A stretch of DNA of 6,539 bases, from positions 1 to 6,539 of the forward strand of contig JAPSIU010000162.1 in assembly GCA_031178565.1 (NCBI GenBank). Reading direction: 5' to 3'. This document shows, in pieces, positions 5,925 to 6,539 of the stretch. The translations under genes and the position numbers were made by a program. The notes under the pieces were generated by a model that saw only the letters and a list, made by a program, of their open reading frames with translations, did not search any database and was not told where the DNA came from. Position 1 is the stretch's first letter, and each line of letters begins with the position of its first letter. The stretch comes from Leucobacter sp. (GTDB taxonomy: Bacteria > Actinomycetota > Actinomycetes > Actinomycetales > Microbacteriaceae).

Positions 5925-5930
5925 TCGTTC

Positions 5931-6539
5931 ATGTCGTATCTTCTGAAACGGCTCGGTGCGCTCGTCATCGTGCTCGTCGTATCGAGCTTCGTGGTCTTCT
6001 CGGGGATGTACCTGGCCCCGGGAAGCCCGGAGCAGTTCCTCGTGCAGGGACGAACGGTGAGCCCGGAGGTGCTCGCGTCGATCCGGCAGCAGTACGGTCT
6101 GGACGACCCCTTCCTCATCCGGTACTGGAACTGGGTGACCGGGGTGATCCAGGGCGACTTCGGGCGCTCGCTGGTCACCCAGCAGGACGTCGGGGCGCTG
6201 ATCGGATCCCGGATCCCCACCACCCTGTACCTGGTGCTCTACTCGGCGCTGCTCATCGCCGTCGTCGGCGTCGGGCTCGGTGTGCTCGCCGCGACCCGAT
6301 CGGGCATCTTCGAGAAGCTCATCGTCCTGGGCTCGAACCTCGGATTCGCCGTGCCGAGCTTCTTCGCGGCGCTGATCCTCATGGCGATCTTCGGCGTCGG
6401 GCTCGGCTGGTTCCCCGTGTCGGGCTCGGGTGAGGGGTTCCCCGGCCGGCTCTGGCACCTCACGCTTCCGGCTCTGGCGCTGTCGTTCCCGTCCATCGCA
6501 GTGGTCTCGCGCATCACGCGCACCGCGATCCGCGAGGAG
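5931..6539 (+). CDS. DppB/OppB-type ABC transporter permease, N-terminal part
   Basis: The first membrane subunit of the peptide-type importer. Only 203 residues are present and the frame is still open at the window edge; the family normally has roughly 310-340. The N-terminus MSYLLKRLGALVIVLVVSSF, with a first membrane helix at about 8-29, is typical of DppB. Next comes a long external loop (about 30-95) with the family patterns QYGLDDPFLIRYWNW and GDFGRSL. Further helices lie near 97-121 and 135-160, and a fourth begins near 176. SRITRTAIREE at 193-203 is where the cytoplasmic EAA loop, which contacts the ATPase, normally starts; the loop itself is beyond the window. A second permease and one or two ATPases are expected downstream. 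It should be co-transcribed with the binding lipoprotein. Confidence 0.94.
   Translation, partial: MSYLLKRLGALVIVLVVSSFVVFSGMYLAPGSPEQFLVQGRTVSPEVLASIRQQYGLDDPFLIRYWNWVTGVIQGDFGRSLVTQQDVGALIGSRIPTTLYLVLYSALLIAVVGVGLGVLAATRSGIFEKLIVLGSNLGFAVPSFFAALILMAIFGVGLGWFPVSGSGEGFPGRLWHLTLPALALSFPSIAVVSRITRTAIREE

Overview
The window is high-GC chromosomal DNA, except for an AT-rich first ~105 bases. It reads as an actinobacterium, probably of the order Micrococcales and plausibly Microbacteriaceae. The reasons are strong G/C third-position bias, GTG and TTG starts with purine-rich ribosome binding sites, a eukaryote-like homodimeric NADP isocitrate dehydrogenase, and a Gram-positive style lipoprotein. 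No database search was possible; family names rest on motif and sequence recognition.

Layout: 1-349 is non-coding leader with an AT-rich edge, two hairpins and an 18-bp palindrome. 350-1567 encodes isocitrate dehydrogenase (icd, +), followed by a long hairpin at 1587-1643. 1687-1726 carries a LacI-type operator overlapping a candidate promoter. 1843-3018 encodes a serine hydrolase closely resembling 6-aminohexanoate-dimer hydrolase NylB (+). It converges on a LacI-family regulator at 3036-4061 (-). 4062-4257 is a divergent control region with a 32-bp double operator. 4258-5901 encodes a family 5 solute-binding lipoprotein (+), and 5931 to the window end is the first part of a DppB-type permease (+).

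The central observation is that the operator before the hydrolase and the operators before the transporter share the 13-mer CCAAAACGATTTG, with a LacI regulator encoded between them. In both promoters the TTG of the operator doubles as the -35 start, with TACGCT or TACGAT 17-18 bases further on. This suggests a local regulon: the lipoprotein and permease import a peptide-like or amide oligomer, the cytoplasmic NylB-like enzyme cleaves it, and the LacI protein releases both promoters when an inducer appears. The hydrolase keeps the Ser/Lys/Tyr catalytic residues of NylB and also the Asp and Asn that separate efficient NylB from its weak paralogue NylB'. Nylon-oligomer hydrolase activity is therefore plausible, although the natural substrate is unknown. 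The icd gene looks like an unrelated housekeeping neighbour.
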